A stretch of DNA of 64,000 nucleotides from NCBI RefSeq assembly GCF_003696365.1, contig NZ_RFFM01000001.1, positions 1,379,852 to 1,443,851 of the forward strand, read 5' to 3'. Below, in pieces: positions 35,353-45,424 of the stretch (position 1 is its first letter; every line of letters begins with the position of its first letter). The position numbers were made by a program, and so were the translations under genes. The notes beneath the pieces were generated by a model. That model did not search any database. It was not told where the DNA came from and worked only from the letters and a program-made list of their open reading frames with translations. This DNA comes from Stutzerimonas zhaodongensis (GTDB taxonomy: Bacteria; Pseudomonadota; Gammaproteobacteria; Pseudomonadales; Pseudomonadaceae).

Positions 35353-37848
35353 ATGACCCGTTCTCCGATCCGCCGTCTGATCTTCTCCATCGTGCGCCGC
35401 GTGCTGTATGTCTGGGTGCGCTCAGAAACCATCAACCAGTCCGCCTTCACCCTCAAGCTGGATCGCAGCAAACCGGTGTTTTACGTACTGCCGCGCGCAT
35501 CGCTGAGCGACCTTGCGGTGCTCGATCACGAATGCAGCAAGGCGGGTTTACCGCGGCCCGTTGCCGATGTGGCGGTGGGCGATCACATCGAACCCTCGGC
35601 TTTCATCTTTCTAAACCCTGCAGCAAGCTGGTTCGGAACCCGCACAAGGGCTGTTACGCCTGAGCCACTGGTACGATTGGTCGGGGCGCTGGAACAGAAT
35701 GCGGTGGACAATGCCCAGATCATTCCAGTGAGCGTGTTCTGGGGCCGCTCGCCTGATCGCGAAACCAGTGCATGGAAGCTTCTGTTCGCTGACAGCTGGG
35801 CTGTAACCGGTCGTCTGCGCAAGCTTCTGAGCATCATCATGCTCGGTCGTAAAACCCGCGTGCAGTTCTCCGCGCCGATTCAACTCAACGAACTGGTGGC
35901 ACAGAACAAGGGACACGAGCGCACGCTGCGCATGGCCCACCGCATGCTGCGGGTGCATTTCCGTAATCAGAAGACCGCAGTGATCGGCCCGGACGTGTCC
36001 CACCGTCGCAATCTGGTCAAAGGGCTGGTCCATGCGCCACAGGTGCGCCAGGCGATCAAGGACGAGGCGGAACGCGAGAGCATCTCGCTGGAAAAGGCTG
36101 AAGCCCGTGCCCTGCGCTACGGCAATGAAGTCGCCTCCGACTACGCCTATACCGCCGTCCGCTTCCTCGAAGTGGTGCTCTCCTGGTTCTGGAACAAGAT
36201 TTACGACGGCATCCGCGTCAACCACCTTGAGCCTTTGCAGGAGGCGGTCCAGGGCTACGAAGTCATCTACGTGCCCTGCCATCGCAGTCACATCGACTAT
36301 CTGCTGCTGTCTTATCTGCTATTCCGCAACGGACTGACGCCGCCGCACATCGCGGCCGGGATCAACCTCAACATGCCGGTGATCGGCAGCCTGCTGCGCC
36401 GCGGCGGCGCCTTCTTCATGCGCCGTTCGTTCAAGGGCAACCCGCTCTATACCTCGGTGTTCAACGAATACCTGCATACCCTGTTCAGCCGCGGCTTCCC
36501 GGTGGAGTACTTCGTGGAGGGCGGCCGCTCGCGTACCGGCCGCATGCTGCAACCGAAGACCGGTCTGCTCGCTATCACGCTGCGCAGCTATCTCCGCTCT
36601 TCGCGCCTGCCGATACTCTTCGTCCCGGTGTACATCGGGTATGAGCGGGTGCTGGAGGGCCGCACCTACCTCGGCGAGCTGCGTGGCGCTGCGAAAAAGA
36701 AGGAATCGATCTTCGATCTTTTCAAGGTCATCGGCGCACTCAGGCAGCGCTTCGGCCAGGTGTGGGTGAATTTTGGCGAGCCGCTGAAGCTCAATGAATT
36801 CCTCGAACAGCAACAGCCCGGCTGGCGGCAACAGAACCTGGCTCCGGAGTTCCGCCCGGACTGGCTCAACGAGGCCACCAACCGCCTCTCCGAGCGCATC
36901 GCACAGCGCCTCAACGAAGCGGCAGCGGTCAACCCGGTCAATCTGGTGGCGTTGGCCATGCTGTCCACCAGCCGCCAGGCTCTGGACAGCCGTTCGCTCG
37001 CGCGCGTGCTCGATCTTTATCAGAGCCTGTTGCGTGCGGTGCCCTATTCACCCCATGTCACCCTGCCTGAAGGCGACGGTGCAACGCTGATCCGTTACGT
37101 GAAGGACCTCGGCCTGCTTGCCGAGCAGAAAGACGCTTTGGGCAACATCCTCTATCTGGACGAACAGAATGCCGTCCTGATGACCTACTACCGCAACAAC
37201 GTGATGCACATATTTGCGCTACCAGCATTGCTGGCAAGCTTCTTCCAGAGCAGTTCGCGCATCAGCCGGGAACAGATCCTGAGGTTCACCGAGGCGTTGT
37301 ATCCCTACCTGCGTGCAGAGCTGTTCATTCGCTGGGAGCCGGAAGAGCTTGAAGCAGTGATCGACCAGTGGCTTGCCGCGTTCGTCGACCAGGGCCTGCT
37401 CAAGCTCGACGGCGAAACCTATGTCAGACCGGCGCCTAGCTCACGCCAGTTCGTTCTGCTCACGCTGCTCTCGCGAGTGATCGTGCAGACGCTGCAACGC
37501 TTCTACATGGCGATCTCGCTGCTGCTTAACAGCGGCCAGCACACACTCGATGCCGAGGAGCTGGAAAATCTCTGTACAGTCATGGCCCAGCGACTGTCGA
37601 TCCTGCATGGACTCAACGCGCCGGAATTCTTCGACAAAAGCCTGTTCCGCCACTTCATCAAGAGTCTGCAAGACCAAGACGTGCTGCGTAAGGATGAGCA
37701 CGGCAAACTGGGCTATCACGACAAGCTCGGCGAGCTGGCCGAAGGCGTGGCCAAGCGCGTGCTACCCGCCGAGATCCGCCTGTCGATTCGCCAGGTCGCA
37801 CTGGAGCCGCATCATGACGATGTCCCGGCTTCCATCGAAACCGCCTGA
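35353..37848 (+). CDS. plsB: Glycerol-3-phosphate 1-O-acyltransferase
   Basis: PlsB acylates sn-glycerol 3-phosphate at the inner membrane, the first step of phospholipid synthesis. The 831-residue product has the acyltransferase blocks in order: catalytic HRSHID (His310, Asp315), [23 protein letters not shown] and [16 protein letters not shown]. The long N- and C-terminal parts match the large proteobacterial form. The 3' end overlaps the convergent acetyltransferase gene by 37 bp. Confidence 0.96.
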   Translation: MTRSPIRRLIFSIVRRVLYVWVRSETINQSAFTLKLDRSKPVFYVLPRASLSDLAVLDHECSKAGLPRPVADVAVGDHIEPSAFIFLNPAASWFGTRTRAVTPEPLVRLVGALEQNAVDNAQIIPVSVFWGRSPDRETSAWKLLFADSWAVTGRLRKLLSIIMLGRKTRVQFSAPIQLNELVAQNKGHERTLRMAHRMLRVHFRNQKTAVIGPDVSHRRNLVKGLVHAPQVRQAIKDEAERESISLEKAEARALRYGNEVASDYAYTAVRFLEVVLSWFWNKIYDGIRVNHLEPLQEAVQGYEVIYVPCHRSHIDYLLLSYLLFRNGLTPPHIAAGINLNMPVIGSLLRRGGAFFMRRSFKGNPLYTSVFNEYLHTLFSRGFPVEYFVEGGRSRTGRMLQPKTGLLAITLRSYLRSSRLPILFVPVYIGYERVLEGRTYLGELRGAAKKKESIFDLFKVIGALRQRFGQVWVNFGEPLKLNEFLEQQQPGWRQQNLAPEFRPDWLNEATNRLSERIAQRLNEAAAVNPVNLVALAMLSTSRQALDSRSLARVLDLYQSLLRAVPYSPHVTLPEGDGATLIRYVKDLGLLAEQKDALGNILYLDEQNAVLMTYYRNNVMHIFALPALLASFFQSSSRISREQILRFTEALYPYLRAELFIRWEPEELEAVIDQWLAAFVDQGLLKLDGETYVRPAPSSRQFVLLTLLSRVIVQTLQRFYMAISLLLNSGQHTLDAEELENLCTVMAQRLSILHGLNAPEFFDKSLFRHFIKSLQDQDVLRKDEHGKLGYHDKLGELAEGVAKRVLPAEIRLSIRQVALEPHHDDVPASIETA

Positions 37849-38294
37849 ACCTGCTTCTCACCATGCCAGGCCATTACCAGTTCGGGATGGCCGGTGTGTT
37901 CGTCGATCGAATGGGCTGTGGCTTCGAAACCGTGACGTCGATAGAAGGTAACGCTGGCGTGATTGGCGCTGTACACGGTGAGTTGTAGCTGCTGCCTGAG
38001 GCGCTTTGCCTGTTCGAGCAGCGACGAGCCGATGCCTTTGCCCTGCCGCTCAGGTGAAACGAAGATGGCCGCTAAAACATCTTCTACCAGTGAAATGAAG
38101 CCAATAAGCTGCCCGTCCCGCTCGCATACCCAGGTCTCAGCCACCGGCAAGTAGACGTCACGCATATCGTCCAGCTTCGACTCCCAGAAGCTGGCATCGA
38201 TGAAATCATGAGCCAGGGTCGACGCGTTCAGCCAGATGGCCAGGATTCGCTCAACGTCCTGATGGCCATAGGGTCGGATCATGGAAATACCCAT
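37812..38294 (-). CDS. GNAT family N-acetyltransferase
   Basis: The 160-residue product is a GNAT fold resembling E. coli Yja[28 protein letters not shown] at the start, then the acetyl-CoA loop [18 protein letters not shown] and FYRRHGFEA. The substrate is unknown. The ATG at 38294 is listed; an in-frame ATG four codons downstream (MIRPYGH) is equally possible, as neither has a clear ribosome site. Its last 12 codons are antisense to the plsB 3' end. Confidence 0.85.
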   Translation of the reverse strand: MGISMIRPYGHQDVERILAIWLNASTLAHDFIDASFWESKLDDMRDVYLPVAETWVCERDGQLIGFISLVEDVLAAIFVSPERQGKGIGSSLLEQAKRLRQQLQLTVYSANHASVTFYRRHGFEATAHSIDEHTGHPELVMAWHGEKQVQAVSMEAGTSS

Positions 38295-38420
38295 TCATTT
38301 ACAACTAAGTCGGAAACGGTAACCCGCAAAGAGCATCGCTGTCTTCCGAGGGATAATCCGTTAGCATCGCCAGCTCTGCTCCGGTATACGATCCACCACC
38401 CCACGCACGAAGGTATCCCC

Positions 38421-39107
38421 ATGCTTCGCATCACCACGCTCGTCGTCAGCCTCGTTCTGTCCGCCAGCGCTTTCGCCTTGTCGCTGTCCGATCTCAGCCA
38501 GGGCGATGCCAACAAGGCACTCAAGGATGCCCTCAGCCAAGGCACCAAGGTCGCCGTACAACAACTCGGCAAGCCAGGCGGGTTCAGTAACGATCCGGAT
38601 GTGCGCATCGAGTTGCCGGGCAACATCGGGAAAGCATCACGCATGCTGAAGATGATGGGCATGGGCGCGCAGGTCGAGGAGCTTGAAAACGGCATGAACA
38701 AAGCCGCCGAAGCGGCGGTACCGCAGGCGCAGGCTCTGTTGCTCGACGCAGTGAAAAAAATGACTGTGAATGACGCCAAGTCGATCCTGGCGGGCGGCAA
38801 TGACTCTGCAACCCAGTACCTGAACAAGACCAGCCGAGAGCAGATCCGGGCGAAATTCCTGCCCATCATCAAGCAGGCCACGGACCAAGTGGGCGTAGCA
38901 CAGCAATACAACGCGCTGGCAAGCAAGGCATCAGGGCTCGGCGCCGTCGACGCCCGCTACGGCTCCGTCGAAGGGTACGTGACCGAACAAGCGCTCAACG
39001 GCTTGTTCACTGTGATCGCCGAGCAGGAAGCCGGTATTCGCCAGAACCCGGCGCAGGCAGCGACCAGCATCGCGAAAAAAGTATTCGGCGTGCTGATGGG
39101 GAATTGA
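38421..39107 (+). CDS. DUF4197 domain-containing protein
   Basis: The 228-residue product has a signal peptide (about 18 residues, MLRITTLVVSLVLSASAFA) and a DUF4197 domain (ALKDALSQGTKVAVQQLGKPGGF, DAKSILAGGNDSATQYLNKTSREQIRAKFLPIIKQAT, ITEQALNGLF-like VTEQALNGLFTVIAEQE). Expected to be periplasmic; function unknown. The ATG at 38421 follows GAAGG, and an open frame running further upstream lacks the signal. trhA follows 27 bp later. Confidence 0.88.
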   Translation: MLRITTLVVSLVLSASAFALSLSDLSQGDANKALKDALSQGTKVAVQQLGKPGGFSNDPDVRIELPGNIGKASRMLKMMGMGAQVEELENGMNKAAEAAVPQAQALLLDAVKKMTVNDAKSILAGGNDSATQYLNKTSREQIRAKFLPIIKQATDQVGVAQQYNALASKASGLGAVDARYGSVEGYVTEQALNGLFTVIAEQEAGIRQNPAQAATSIAKKVFGVLMGN

Positions 39108-39134
39108 TCGGCAACTGAATCGAGACCGAGACGG

Positions 39135-39752
39135 ATGTACCACGGAGAAAAGTTCAACGCCTGGACGCACCTTGCCGGCGGGGTGCTGGCTGTAATCGGT
39201 ACGGTATGGCTGTTGATCCTCGCCGCCATGGATGGCGACCTGACCAAGATCGTCAGCATGGCCATCTACGGCTTCACGCTGGTGCTGCTCTACAGCACCT
39301 CGACCCTCTATCACAGCGTGCGGGGCCGGGCGAAGAGCATCATGCAGAAGCTCGATCACCTGTCGATCTACCTGTTGATCGCCGGTAGCTACACTCCTTT
39401 CTGCCTTGTCACGCTTCGCGGCAGCTGGGGCTGGTGGCTGTTCGGCATCGTCTGGTCACTGGCCGCGATCGGTATGCTGCAGGAGATAAAGCCACGCTCC
39501 GAAGCACGTGTGCTGTCGATCGTCATCTACGCGGTGATGGGCTGGATCGTGCTGGTGGCGGTCAAGCCGCTGCTCGAGGCGCTGGGTACGGCCGGCTTCA
39601 TCTGGCTGGTCACCGGCGGCGTCTTCTATACGGTAGGCATCATCTTCTTCGCTTACGACCAGCGTTTCCGTCACTGGCACGGTATCTGGCACCTGTTCGT
39701 GATTGCCGGCAGCCTGCTGCACTTCGTGACGATATTGCGCTACGTCGTCTGA
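39135..39752 (+). CDS. trhA: Hemolysin III family (PAQR) membrane protein
   Basis: The 205-residue product has seven predicted membrane segments and the hemolysin III/PAQR metal-site pattern: FNAWTHLAGG near the N-terminus, STSTLYHSVRG (His60), a conserved Asp in KLDHLSIYLLIAGSYTP, and HWHGIWHLFVIAGSLLHF near the C-terminus. E. coli TrhA is linked to membrane energetics and fluidity; despite the name, haemolysis is not shown for most members. 27 bp after the DUF4197 gene. Confidence 0.92.
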   Translation: MYHGEKFNAWTHLAGGVLAVIGTVWLLILAAMDGDLTKIVSMAIYGFTLVLLYSTSTLYHSVRGRAKSIMQKLDHLSIYLLIAGSYTPFCLVTLRGSWGWWLFGIVWSLAAIGMLQEIKPRSEARVLSIVIYAVMGWIVLVAVKPLLEALGTAGFIWLVTGGVFYTVGIIFFAYDQRFRHWHGIWHLFVIAGSLLHFVTILRYVV

Positions 39753-39774
39753 ACACGACAGGCCGCTCTGACAT

Positions 39775-40230
39775 TCACATTTCGTGCATGCGATTGACCT
39801 GATGCGCCAGTCGCATGGTTTCGCGCTCTTCAAGCTGCAGCACTTCTCCGAGCAATCCGCTCGCCTTGTGCAATTCGCGGCGTTTTTCCAGAGAGCGATA
39901 TAGGTCGATGATTCGGTTATGCAGAGCAAATACCTGCTGCGAAACTTCGTCGACACTTATTTTTGCGAAGGTTTCGCTATCGATATCAAGCGCCAGCACA
40001 TCGCCCTGCAGCGCATCATGCAGCGGAGCCTGCAAGGCGCTTGGTTCGGCATGCTCCTTGACTCGCACAATGGTTGCCTCCAGCTCCCGTTCATGCTGCG
40101 TCAGATAGTCCAGCAGCATCCTGGCCAGGGAGTCGCTTCTGTCCTTGGCGCCTTCAGCCATGCAGTCGGCTAACAACGCATGGGCCTTGCGGGTCCAGTC
40201 GATCAGGTCTTCGCATCGTTCGATGTTCAT
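39775..40230 (-). CDS. Conserved helical protein of unknown function
   Basis: The 151-residue product begins MNIERCEDLIDWTRKAHALLADCM after a strong AGGAGG. It is predicted all-helical, with a run of His and Glu residues in four long helices (DYLTQHERELEATIVRVKEHAE, ALHNRIIDLYRSLEKRRELHKASGLL, LQLEERETMRLAHQVNRMHEM) that could suggest a ferritin-like or hemerythrin-like bundle, but no complete iron-binding motif is evident. No membrane segment or signal. The frame is open upstream, but the ribosome site fixes the start. It is 22 bp from the convergent trhA stop. Confidence 0.7.
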   Translation of the reverse strand: MNIERCEDLIDWTRKAHALLADCMAEGAKDRSDSLARMLLDYLTQHERELEATIVRVKEHAEPSALQAPLHDALQGDVLALDIDSETFAKISVDEVSQQVFALHNRIIDLYRSLEKRRELHKASGLLGEVLQLEERETMRLAHQVNRMHEM

Positions 40231-40393
40231 GGCACCTCCTCCGCTGCGGTTTCTGCCTGGCGTGATAGCCGGCACGTGGCGAGCAAAGCGGAAGCCCGAT
40301 GCAAACACGTCCGTACCCGATTGACCAGTGCTGGGTATCGGCTGGAAGGATCGCTCGGAATAACGCGCCCGACCTCAGCTTTGATCCTGGAGA

Positions 40394-41761
40394 TCAAACG
40401 ATAGGATTGAGCTGAATCTCGAACGAGGTCCAACCGTCGTTGCTGTCGCAGCGGATCTCTCCGCGGTGGGCCTCGATGATCGAGCGGGTAATCGCCAGCC
40501 CAAGACCTGCGTTACTCGGGCTGCCCTCCCGGCGCGCAGGGTCGACGCGGTAAAACCGGTCGAACAGACGTGGCAGATGTGTCTGCGGGATGGTGACGCC
40601 GGGGTTACCGACCGTAAGCGTGACGCTATTTGCCCCTGCTACGATGTCCACACGAATGACCCCGCCATCGGGTGTGTAGCGCAATGCGTTCGATAGAAGA
40701 TTCGACAATGCCCGCCGGAGCATCGCCGAGTCACCCAAGATCCTTGCAGACCCGGAGAGCTCGAAGCGGATGCCGCGGTCGTCTGCGGTCATCTGGTAAA
40801 ACTCCAGCAGCTTCTCGCACAACTCCCGCAGTTCGATGGATTGCACCTCGGGGATGATCAGCCCGTTGTCGGCCTTGGCCAGAAACAGCATGTCGTCGAT
40901 CATCCGCGCCATGCGACGCAGCTCCTCCAGATTGGAATGGAGATTTTCCTGATAGTCCCCATTGCTACGATCCCGACTCAGCACAACCTCGGTGTGGGTC
41001 ATCAGGTTGCTGAGCGGCGTTCGCAGCTCGTGGGCAATGTCTGCGGAGAAGTTCGAAAGCCGTACGAATGCCTCTTCGAGGCGGGCCAGCATGGCGTTGA
41101 AGGCCACGACCAGCTGCTCCAGCTCTGCGGGAGTCGACTCGGTGGGAATGCGTTCGGTCAGGGACTTGGCCGATACCGAAGCCGCCACCTGTGTCACCTC
41201 CCGAAGCGGGCGCAAACCACTGCGTACCAAAACCCAGCCCAGCAGGCCGCTGACTAGCGCGCACAGCAATAGCGCGCCCCATAACCAGCCGATGAGGACG
41301 TGAAAGAAGGCCTTGTGTGCAGTCACGTCGAGGGCCAGCACGACCTGCAATGGCTGCCCTGCCACCTCGACGAGGCCAGTCACGCTGCGCCAGACATGCC
41401 CGGCGTGTTTATGCTCGCCGTCTTCGCTGTCGCGCCTGTCCGCCGCCACGTGTTCGGAGTGCGCGCTTCCCTGTGCGAATAGAAGCCGTCCTCCAGCGTC
41501 GAATATCTGCGCCGACAGGTCACTGTGGCCGCCTAGCAGTGCCTGCAGTTGTGGCAGCAGCGTATCGAACTGCCGCAGATCGTCGACCTGTTGCAGCAGC
41601 TGTCGGCTGGCCTGAAGTTTCTCCTCAAGCGTGTGCCGGTCCAGTTCATCGAAGTGGTGCTGGCTCAGCAAGCTGAAAAACAGGCCTGCCGCACCCAGCA
41701 CACCGGTGACGGCCAGCATGAACATGAGGCTGAGCCTCGCTGTGAGCGATAACCGCTTCAT
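40394..41761 (-). CDS. copS: Copper sensor histidine kinase (CopS/CusS type)
   Basis: The 455-residue heavy-metal sensor kinase has two membrane segments (about 12-33 and 156-178). Between them is a periplasmic domain whose stretch 101-122 is rich in His, Asp and Glu (HSEH, then [12 protein letters not shown]), a likely metal-binding site. HAMP domain at 178-230, HisKA with phospho-acceptor His244 in [15 protein letters not shown], and HATPase with [10 protein letters not shown] and [10 protein letters not shown]. It overlaps copR by four bases (ATGA) and faces away from the copper structural genes. Confidence 0.92.
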   Translation of the reverse strand: MKRLSLTARLSLMFMLAVTGVLGAAGLFFSLLSQHHFDELDRHTLEEKLQASRQLLQQVDDLRQFDTLLPQLQALLGGHSDLSAQIFDAGGRLLFAQGSAHSEHVAADRRDSEDGEHKHAGHVWRSVTGLVEVAGQPLQVVLALDVTAHKAFFHVLIGWLWGALLLCALVSGLLGWVLVRSGLRPLREVTQVAASVSAKSLTERIPTESTPAELEQLVVAFNAMLARLEEAFVRLSNFSADIAHELRTPLSNLMTHTEVVLSRDRSNGDYQENLHSNLEELRRMARMIDDMLFLAKADNGLIIPEVQSIELRELCEKLLEFYQMTADDRGIRFELSGSARILGDSAMLRRALSNLLSNALRYTPDGGVIRVDIVAGANSVTLTVGNPGVTIPQTHLPRLFDRFYRVDPARREGSPSNAGLGLAITRSIIEAHRGEIRCDSNDGWTSFEIQLNPIV

Positions 41762-42441
41762 GGCGCGTCCGGCTCGTCGAGCATGTAGCCCATGCCCCGC
41801 GCGGTATGGATCAGCTTCGGCTCGAATCCATCATCGATCTTGGCCCGCAGTCGCCGTATCGCCACCTCAATGACATTGGTATCACTGTCGAAATTCATGT
41901 CCCAGACCTGCGAGGCAATAAGCGATTTGGGCAGCACCTCGCCGCGCCGACGCAGCAGCAGCTCCAGCAATGCGAATTCCTTGGCAGTCAGATCGATACG
42001 CTGGCCCGCACGAATGGCACGCCGCTTGAGCAGGTCGACCTCCAGGTCCGCAATCTTGAGCTGAGTCTGCAACGCAGCCGCGTGCCCTCGTCGCAGCAAC
42101 GTACGCACGCGCGCCAAAAGCTCGGAAAACGCGAACGGTTTGACCAGATAATCATCGGCACCGAGCTCCAGCCCCTTGACCCGATCTTCCACCCTGTCGC
42201 GCGCAGTCAGGAATAGCACCGGCACGTCCTGTCCCGCGGCCCGGACCAGGCGCAGCACCTCCCAACCATCCAGCCCAGGCATCATGACGTCGAGTATCAA
42301 CAGGTCATAAGGCGCACTCAGCACGTGCTGCAACGCATCGGTGCCGGTCGTGACTCTGTCTACGGTAAACCCGGCCTCGCTAAGGCCTTGCTGCAAGTAG
42401 ATCCCGGTTTTTGGCTCATCTTCGGCGACCAGCAGTTTCAT
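41758..42441 (-). CDS. copR: Copper response regulator (CopR/CusR type)
   Basis: The 227-residue OmpR-family regulator has a receiver domain with acceptor Asp51 ([15 protein letters not shown]) and Lys in [17 protein letters not shown]-terminal winged helix (residues 125-222) carries the [48 protein letters not shown] region typical of CusR/CopR. It is transcribed with copS and divergent from the copZ-like gene; a CopR-type box lies in the shared intergenic region. Confidence 0.94.
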   Translation of the reverse strand: MKLLVAEDEPKTGIYLQQGLSEAGFTVDRVTTGTDALQHVLSAPYDLLILDVMMPGLDGWEVLRLVRAAGQDVPVLFLTARDRVEDRVKGLELGADDYLVKPFAFSELLARVRTLLRRGHAAALQTQLKIADLEVDLLKRRAIRAGQRIDLTAKEFALLELLLRRRGEVLPKSLIASQVWDMNFDSDTNVIEVAIRRLRAKIDDGFEPKLIHTARGMGYMLDEPDAP

Positions 42442-42499
42442 TGGCTCATCCTTTCAATCCTCGTTGAGTGTGCCGGGATAGCCGTCGCCGGGCCACAAG

Positions 42500-42515
42500 C
42501 TGACAGAAAAGTAAT
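42500..42515 (+). promoter_or_regulatory. CopR-type box
   Basis: CTGACA-N5-GTAAT at 42500-42515 fits the CopR recognition sequence described for P. aeruginosa, as I recall it. A further TGTCAGC (42554-42560) is the inverted mate of GCTGACA at 42499-42505. The site is 58 bp upstream of copR and could regulate copRS itself or the divergent operon. Confidence 0.6.
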
Positions 42516-42584
42516 GTTGCGCTCAGCTTGCCGAAAGCCGCACCCGGCTATTTTGTCAGCAAGAGAACAGCAGGCTGCGCTGGC

Positions 42585-42615
42585 TTGACCTTGCCACTAG
42601 GGCAAGGTTGAAGAT
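42585..42615 (+). promoter_or_regulatory. CueR-type (MerR family) dyad promoter for the copZ-like gene
   Basis: ACCTTGCC-N5-GGCAAGGT (42588-42608) is a perfect dyad between -35 TTGACC (42585-42590) and -10-like GAAGAT (42610-42615). The 19-base spacer is longer than normal, the hallmark of promoters that a MerR-type activator untwists. The dyad matches CueR operators of copper genes. No cueR gene lies in the window. Confidence 0.8.
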
Positions 42616-42654
42616 CCAACCAGCCGGATGAACCGGCACCCCAGGAGGATTTCC

Positions 42655-42918
42655 ATGAACTCCATTGATCTTCAGGTTCAAGGCATGACGTGCGGGGCCT
42701 GTGTGCGTCGCGTCTCCCAGGCGCTTGGCGCTGTCGTTGGGGTCGATGCTGTGAATGTCGACCTCGGCAGCGGCCTGGTCCGCGTCGACGGCAGCCCGGA
42801 CAAAGCAGCGTTGCTCGCCGCACTGGACGGTGCCGGCTATCCGGCACAACTGACCAGCCAGACTGCCCCCACTGCAGCGCGAACCACAGGCTGTGGCAGC
42901 AGCTGCGGATGCCGCTGA
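42655..42918 (+). CDS. Heavy-metal-associated domain protein (CopZ-like copper chaperone)
   Basis: The 87-residue product is one HMA domain with the metal-binding MTCGACV motif (Cys13, Cys16) and the DGAGYPAQL end. It has an unusual Cys-rich tail TTGCGSSCGCR (three Cys in the last eight residues) beyond the usual 65-70 residue domain. It probably carries Cu(I) in the cytoplasm. A strong AGGAGG precedes the ATG at 42655. First gene of the copper operon, under a CueR-type promoter. Confidence 0.88.
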   Translation: MNSIDLQVQGMTCGACVRRVSQALGAVVGVDAVNVDLGSGLVRVDGSPDKAALLAALDGAGYPAQLTSQTAPTAARTTGCGSSCGCR

Positions 42919-42943
42919 GAATTTCTACCTCGGAGTGCTTCAC

Positions 42944-43387
42944 ATGGCTACTACCCAAGCAAGACTCGCCCTGGTTGCCGCCCTGTTCATGGCCGGCAGC
43001 GCGCACGCCGCCGACGTGATCGACGTGCACCGCGACGCCAACTGCGGCTGCTGCAAGGACTGGATCAAATACCTGGAAACGAATGGCTTCGAAGTGCGTG
43101 ATCACGTTGAAAGCAACATGTCCGCCATCAAGCAGCAGCTGGGCGTCGCCCCGCGGCTGGGCTCATGCCACACCGGCGTGATCGACGGTAAGTTCATCGA
43201 AGGCCACGTGCCGGTGGCGCAGATTCACGAGCTACAGAAACGCGACGACCTGACGGGTATCGCCGTGCCTGGCATGCCAGCCGGCTCGCCAGGGATGGAC
43301 TACGGTCAGCCAGCGCAGCCTTACCAGGTCATCGGCCTCACCCAGGATGGCAAGGACGTGGTCATGGCTGATTACGCAGTGAAGTAG
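42944..43387 (+). CDS. DUF411 periplasmic metal-binding protein
   Basis: The 147-residue product has a signal peptide (about 22 residues, MATTQARLALVAALFMAGSAHA) and a DUF411 domain with CGCC (residues 34-37) in RDANCGCCKDWIKYLE, then LGSCHTGVIDGKFIEGHVP and GIAVPGMPAGSPGM. The Cys and Met residues suggest copper binding; DUF411 genes commonly sit in copper or metal resistance operons. The ATG at 42944 follows CGGAG, 25 bp after the copZ-like stop. Function in detail unknown. Confidence 0.88.
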   Translation: MATTQARLALVAALFMAGSAHAADVIDVHRDANCGCCKDWIKYLETNGFEVRDHVESNMSAIKQQLGVAPRLGSCHTGVIDGKFIEGHVPVAQIHELQKRDDLTGIAVPGMPAGSPGMDYGQPAQPYQVIGLTQDGKDVVMADYAVK

Positions 43388-43528
43388 CCTTGTCCCGTTG
43401 CGCCTGACCGTCACACGTCGCGCGGGAGCACCTTGTTCCCGCCTGAAGTGGCAAACCGTACCGCAGCTGCAACGTACCCGCAGCGCAGGCCAGTACCTCC
43501 CGTGAACCAGCGAATAAACAGGATAAGC

Positions 43529-45424
43529 ATGCAGTCCAGAGCTTGCCGGCGAACATTCATCAAAACACTGGCCGCGGGCGGCGTCGTTGCCGGAATGGGC
43601 GTCTGGCGCCAGCCCGTATGGGCAGTTGCGCGCCCTGGTCAGTCGGGCGATCAGGGCGTTTTGTCCGGTTCCGAATTCGACCTGACCATTGACTCGCTCG
43701 GCGTCAATTTCACCGGTCGCGAACGCACCGCGATGGCAATCAACGGGAGCATCCCCGGCCCTTTGCTGCGCTGGAAGGAGGGCGATACCGTCACCCTGCG
43801 CGTACATAACCGGCTGCCCCAGGACACGTCCATCCATTGGCACGGCCTTCTGCTGCCCGCCAACATGGATGGTGTGCCCGGGTTCAGCTTTGCCGGGATC
43901 GCACCGGACGGCATGTATGAGTACCGATTCCGGGTGAAGCAGAGCGGCACCTACTGGTATCACAGCCATTCGGGATTTCAGGAACAGCTCGGCGTATATG
44001 GCCCGCTGGTGATCGACCCGCGGGAGCCCGAGCCCTTCACCTACGAGCGCGACTACGTGGTGATGCTCACCGACTGGACGGATGAAAGCCCGGCGCGGGT
44101 TCTCGACAAACTGAAAAAGCAATCCGACTACTACAACCGAGGGCGGCGCACGCTCGGCGACTTCATCAACGATGTCGCCGAGCAGGGCTGGCGCGAGACT
44201 GTTGGCAATCGCTGGGCCTGGGCGAAGATGAATATGACGCCCACCGACCTCGCCGATGTCAGCGGCGAAACCTACACCTTCCTGCTCAACGGCCACGCGC
44301 CGGACGGCAACTGGACGGGCCTGTTCGAGCCGGGCGAGCGGGTGCGTCTGCGCCTGATCAACGGCTCGGCGATGACCTATTTCGACTTTCGCATTCCGGG
44401 GCTGAAGCTCACCGTCGTCGCCGTGGATGGCCAGAACGTGGTGCCGGTCGAGGTGGACGAACTGCGATTGGCCGTAGCCGAAACCGTCGATGTTCTCGTC
44501 TCGCCGGATGGCAACCAAGACGCCTACACCCTCTTCGCTCAGGCCATGGACCGCAGCGGCTATGCGCGCGGCACCCTGGCGCTGCGGCATGGGCTGAGCG
44601 CTCCGGTGCCCAAGCCTGACCCACGCCCTGAGCTGAGCATGGACGACATGGGCCATGGCGATCACGGCTCCCATGGCGGTCATGGCCAACAATCGCAGCC
44701 GGCTGCGCAACCTACCAATCATGGCCACATGGGCCATGAGAGCGGTGATCGACGACACGCCGATCATGGCCAGATGGATCATCACGGCATGGCCGGTATG
44801 GATCATTCGGCTGCAAACCACGCGTCCGGCGTAGCCTCTATGCAGTCGCACCCGGCCAGTGAACAAGGCAACCCGCTGGTGGACATGCAGACCATGACGC
44901 CAGTGCCCAAGCTGGACGATCCCGGCATCGGCCTGCGCAATAACGGTCGCCGAGTGCTCACCTACGCCGACCTGCGCAGCGCCTTCCCAGACCCGGACGG
45001 CCGCTCACCTACACGTACTATCGAGCTGCACCTGACGGGTCATATGGAGCGTTTTTCCTGGTCCTTCGACGGCATCCCGTTCGCCAATGCCGAGCCGATT
45101 CGGCTCAAATACGGCGAGCGCGTGCGTTTTGTGCTGGTCAACGACACCATGATGCACCACCCCATTCACCTGCACGGTCTGTGGAGCGATCTCGAGGACG
45201 AACAGGGCGAATTCATGGTGCGCAAGCACACCATCGACATGCCTCCCGGCTCCAGGCGCAGCTACCGCGTGACGGCCGATGCGCTGGGGCGTTGGGCTTA
45301 CCACTGCCACATGCTGATGCACATGGACCTCGGGATGTTTCGCGAAGTCCGGGTTGAAGACATGGACCATGGCCAGATGGGTCACGTACGGGATCATAAG
45401 AAGAGTTCATCGCATGACCATTAA
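43529..45424 (+). CDS. copA: Copper resistance multicopper oxidase CopA
   Basis: CopA is a periplasmic multicopper oxidase that oxidises Cu(I) and binds extra copper. The 631-residue product starts with a Tat signal (RRTFIK, residues 8-13) and has the four copper motifs [23 protein letters not shown] and [15 protein letters not shown] Met/His-rich insert at about 400-460 ([15 protein letters not shown] and similar) is typical of CopA. The ATG at 43529 follows AGGA and gives the twin-arginine signal; the frame is open further upstream without support. It overlaps copB by 11 bp. Confidence 0.96.
   Translation: MQSRACRRTFIKTLAAGGVVAGMGVWRQPVWAVARPGQSGDQGVLSGSEFDLTIDSLGVNFTGRERTAMAINGSIPGPLLRWKEGDTVTLRVHNRLPQDTSIHWHGLLLPANMDGVPGFSFAGIAPDGMYEYRFRVKQSGTYWYHSHSGFQEQLGVYGPLVIDPREPEPFTYERDYVVMLTDWTDESPARVLDKLKKQSDYYNRGRRTLGDFINDVAEQGWRETVGNRWAWAKMNMTPTDLADVSGETYTFLLNGHAPDGNWTGLFEPGERVRLRLINGSAMTYFDFRIPGLKLTVVAVDGQNVVPVEVDELRLAVAETVDVLVSPDGNQDAYTLFAQAMDRSGYARGTLALRHGLSAPVPKPDPRPELSMDDMGHGDHGSHGGHGQQSQPAAQPTNHGHMGHESGDRRHADHGQMDHHGMAGMDHSAANHASGVASMQSHPASEQGNPLVDMQTMTPVPKLDDPGIGLRNNGRRVLTYADLRSAFPDPDGRSPTRTIELHLTGHMERFSWSFDGIPFANAEPIRLKYGERVRFVLVNDTMMHHPIHLHGLWSDLEDEQGEFMVRKHTIDMPPGSRRSYRVTADALGRWAYHCHMLMHMDLGMFREVRVEDMDHGQMGHVRDHKKSSSHDH

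Noticed and set aside
43232..44866. 544-codon open frame antisense to copA
   Set aside because: Low-complexity product, entirely complementary to a clear multicopper oxidase; no ribosome site or family similarity.
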